A stretch of DNA of 64,000 nucleotides from Candidatus Endonucleibacter bathymodioli (lineage in GTDB: Bacteria; Pseudomonadota; Gammaproteobacteria; Pseudomonadales; Endozoicomonadaceae), in the NCBI GenBank assembly GCA_030674915.1, contig JASXSV010000005.1:62001-126000 (forward strand), in the 5' to 3' direction. The position numbers and the translations under genes were made by a program. Shown piece by piece: positions 62,901 to 64,000 of the stretch. The notes beneath the pieces are model-generated. The model did not search any database. It saw only the letters and a program-made list of their open reading frames with translations, and was not told where the DNA came from. Position 1 is the first letter of the stretch; each line of letters opens with the position of its first letter.

Positions 62901-63669
62901 GGGTTAATAATATCTCTCTCATCTTCAATGATTCATCAAGTGCTTGCTTTGGGGAAAAATTAGTATTATTTCTTGCTTTTGATATTAGCAGATTTACTTG
63001 TTCATTTAATTTAGCATTAATTAATGAGTTGGCTTTATACGTATTAACCTGATACTGCAACAATGACTGAAGTTTAGAAGAACATTGTTTTCCTCTAGCC
63101 TGAAACTCTTCTTCAACTGCCATTTTATCTTCTTTAGTTAGTAGTTCAAACTTTGTTTTTGTACTTTCTGACAGGAAGATACCAACTCGTTTCTTTATTT
63201 CTTGTGTAATATCGCTAAAAGATATTAGCCAGTCCGGTGATACTAACCCAGTTTTAATAATATCTTGATCAAGATTATCAACCTCAAGCAAAATAGACAC
63301 ATACACTATAGCAAGCACTTCAAATACGGGTTTTTCCTTAAACTCTTCTAGCTTGCCATAAAGATCGTTTTCATCACACATATGTTGCAAATAACGAATG
63401 CTATTATCATTACTCCTACCATATCCAGAGCCTTCTGCCAAGTTAGAACTATTAAAATAGCTTCCAGCAAAGTTTATCGCGCTATCACATTTTTCGTAGA
63501 ACCAGTTCTTTATAGTATCTTTTTGATGATATTGAACGTCTACTGACGTATAAATTTGCTCTGCATGCACACTAACGCCACATACTAAAATCAACAGAGA
63601 AATCACATTTTTAATGCATTTGGAATATGATAAAATAGAACAACAACAAAGCTTAAGTTTGCGAAACAT
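59998..63669 (-). CDS. Large GLUG-repeat surface protein, paralogue C
   Basis: A 1,223-residue intact member. Signal peptide SLLILVCGVSVHA then EQ. The helical N-terminal half differs from A at only about a dozen of roughly 400 residues. The Cys-rich acidic linker (GVGISESDNVLHEPDFEQQC and on) is almost identical to A but unlike B, whereas the segment near KDGAQYKS is unlike A and B. The GLUG region is diverged (GGVVGKMGSTSALSYIVLLN, GGAAGYMSGSTAIDNVGLID). A C-terminal helix (ITVTVIGSTATISAAIISGC) precedes a long Cys-rich tail ending DQMLDK, similar to DQMLVP of A. Start chosen at the conserved ATG with GGGGG upstream. A deleted IS30 element lies 134 bases upstream. Function unknown. Confidence 0.8.
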   Translation of the reverse strand: MFRKLKLCCCSILSYSKCIKNVISLLILVCGVSVHAEQIYTSVDVQYHQKDTIKNWFYEKCDSAINFAGSYFNSSNLAEGSGYGRSNDNSIRYLQHMCDENDLYGKLEEFKEKPVFEVLAIVYVSILLEVDNLDQDIIKTGLVSPDWLISFSDITQEIKKRVGIFLSESTKTKFELLTKEDKMAVEEEFQARGKQCSSKLQSLLQYQVNTYKANSLINAKLNEQVNLLISKARNNTNFSPKQALDESLKMREILLTPYLVPAISNESSVPQFPVLEALVNWSMHNADSNISKLLDDSKRWCEQDSIIAKENQENEIRKNDQIFFCYLNNNSKTEWYEGNKYYSGLKTRELTAELLDNAIIKDVIYEFTTVEQLVAACKEGEDGLNTMHNKREEQERLSPEKRAQNKKEQKKGKFSQADMDEYLQQGMAANIKDSFFGKMASGISYVFNAIKSNFVTMPTKQEKGKKVVVDWIKFVQKNALKLKDGAQYKSIKLVMDELEAIDEQYVGGNLTIEDALTALVKQRFDTRTKGEAFTLLTGLECESNEKQETCYSDSVTPCNEPTNTDNNTNVYKNKKYGVGISESDNVLHEPDFEQQCCNADTSADQCDDSYLHQDWCCIKVEDDEKSDDDSCSKDRMCYFGSGNGLGSMVGKFVAIALPIFIIANAIPGSYSSPAPSPMNMYNVPEMINITSAEDLSKIGNNSMYPSSGNYQFMNSFDASTFTTPIMLFSGNINGNNNTIYNLPTCLMYSLEGNGTVQNLTISNSNITSQKCYSAVAKVMKDNALVRLVDIKSGYFYVQDDDASGSNAKIVGTVAEEMDGSSKIEQINIIDCKLDCNLSRSVIAGKEVNLFTAGGVVGKMGSTSALSYIVLLNTSIIIEGKEFYYEVSAGGAAGYMSGSTAIDNVGLIDTHIRSDKFITCLGGTVGWMATSDGSICNIVSINTNLTSHQSNTQMIAWGMGMVGHGSVDMRNNLVINGTINMSTTPGNVSLVMGYDMGSEDHITTLGKELFQSIDNIIINSEIEVIGGDPSDSNVMGVCAGSSDNVTNYNCVKAQNINALMTRNGESSLYRYDKMSNITDQCSWVMFSFMRKICDVENCEFINFQKNVRTSSLYNAFTEVAKIEPVEAPTEGGITKITVTVIGSTATISAAIISGCCYFYAKKNQGKLDSSKKHGRVDCAINCCSLECTSSITGELETVVVPTDNTVTILGSEENITEMDQMLDK

Positions 63670-63802
63670 ACTACACATACCCCCAAGGCATTAAGTTTTA
63701 ACTATTTACCATAGCTATGAAGCCTATACATAGCCGACCAGGGGATAATACTTCTTAACTACAGTAAAGGCAAGAAAATATAAAGTAGCCTATTCCTTCT
63801 TT

Positions 63803-64000
63803 CGCGGATTTTAGTCATAAGTGCGCCATATTGAAAAAGCCCGATGCACGAGGCCAGATCCGAAACCGTGTTAGCATTGATGATCGACCTGGAATTGTGG
63901 ATCAAAAAATACGTTTAGGCGATTGGGAAGCAGACACTGTAATTGGCAAAAGACACAAGGGTGTACTGGTTACATTAACGGAAAGAGTGAGTAAATTAAA
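63803..64000 (+). mobile_element. IS30-family element with internal deletion, cut by the window edge
   Basis: Begins with the IS30 end CGCGGATTTTAGTCATAAGT. After ATTGAAAAAG it jumps directly to CCCGATGCACGAGG, which lies 480 bases further inside the full element (57551). The remaining transposase frame RPGIVDQKIRLGDWEADTVI is open, and GGAAAGAGTGAGTAAATTAA is intact here, unlike the copy at 57125. Confidence 0.88.

Overview
The window looks like the chromosome of a host-associated gammaproteobacterium. The TCA block has the order sdhCDAB-sucAB-lpd-sucCD, with gltA divergent, as in pseudomonads and Oceanospirillales. It sits beside a cbb3 oxidase (ccoNOQP), a choline/betaine remnant and an AT-rich accessory half full of broken genes, insertion sequences and short repeats. 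The mix of glycolytic and TCA genes, a likely inhibitor of invertebrate-type lysozyme, a type III secretion-like protein and very large surface proteins with eukaryote-facing features would fit a marine-invertebrate symbiont or parasite, for example Endozoicomonadaceae. That placement is inference; no rRNA or other taxonomic marker is present.

Layout. 1-8.3 kb: an edge-truncated Ser-rich protein, topoisomerase III, a DUF1521-like/type III secretion-like protein with a small coiled-coil neighbour, a small membrane protein, a norR gene decapitated by an IS30-type fragment, and a complete IS5-family element. 8.8-12.8 kb: glycolysis (gap, pyk, pfkA). 13.5-28 kb: a MenA-like prenyltransferase, then the TCA operon on the minus strand and gltA on the plus strand. 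28-36 kb: a TerC-family protein, a VanX-like dipeptidase, a frameshifted betB truncated and joined to betA, a short BCCT-type transporter, pdxB and an unknown gene. 37-40 kb: ccoNOQP. 40.8-45.7 kb: a C45/AAT-family acyltransferase, a KANL3/Tex30-like hydrolase, a PliI-like lipoprotein, glyoxalase I, a MATE transporter and TusA.

46-64 kb is the most unusual part. It holds a coiled-coil protein and then a minus-strand tandem family of about 1,200-residue proteins. Each has a signal peptide, a nearly invariant helical N-terminal half, a Cys-rich acidic linker, a hydrophobic segment, a GLUG-type beta-repeat region and a C-terminal membrane anchor with a Cys-rich tail. Copies A and C are intact. 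Copy B is split by an IS30-family element and has a homopolymer frameshift. Copy D is only a 5' stub. The copies are mosaic, which suggests gene conversion with a constant front and a variable back. Paralogous uninterrupted copies reveal the exact insertion points of both IS elements.

Throughout the window an approximately 125-bp imperfect palindromic element (ends like ATACCAATTACCATTGAAGG ... GAGGAATTGGTAT) recurs in at least 17 intergenic places. It is a MITE/ERIC-like family, and one copy supplies the C-terminal codons of the PliI-like lipoprotein. No tRNA, rRNA or CRISPR array was seen.
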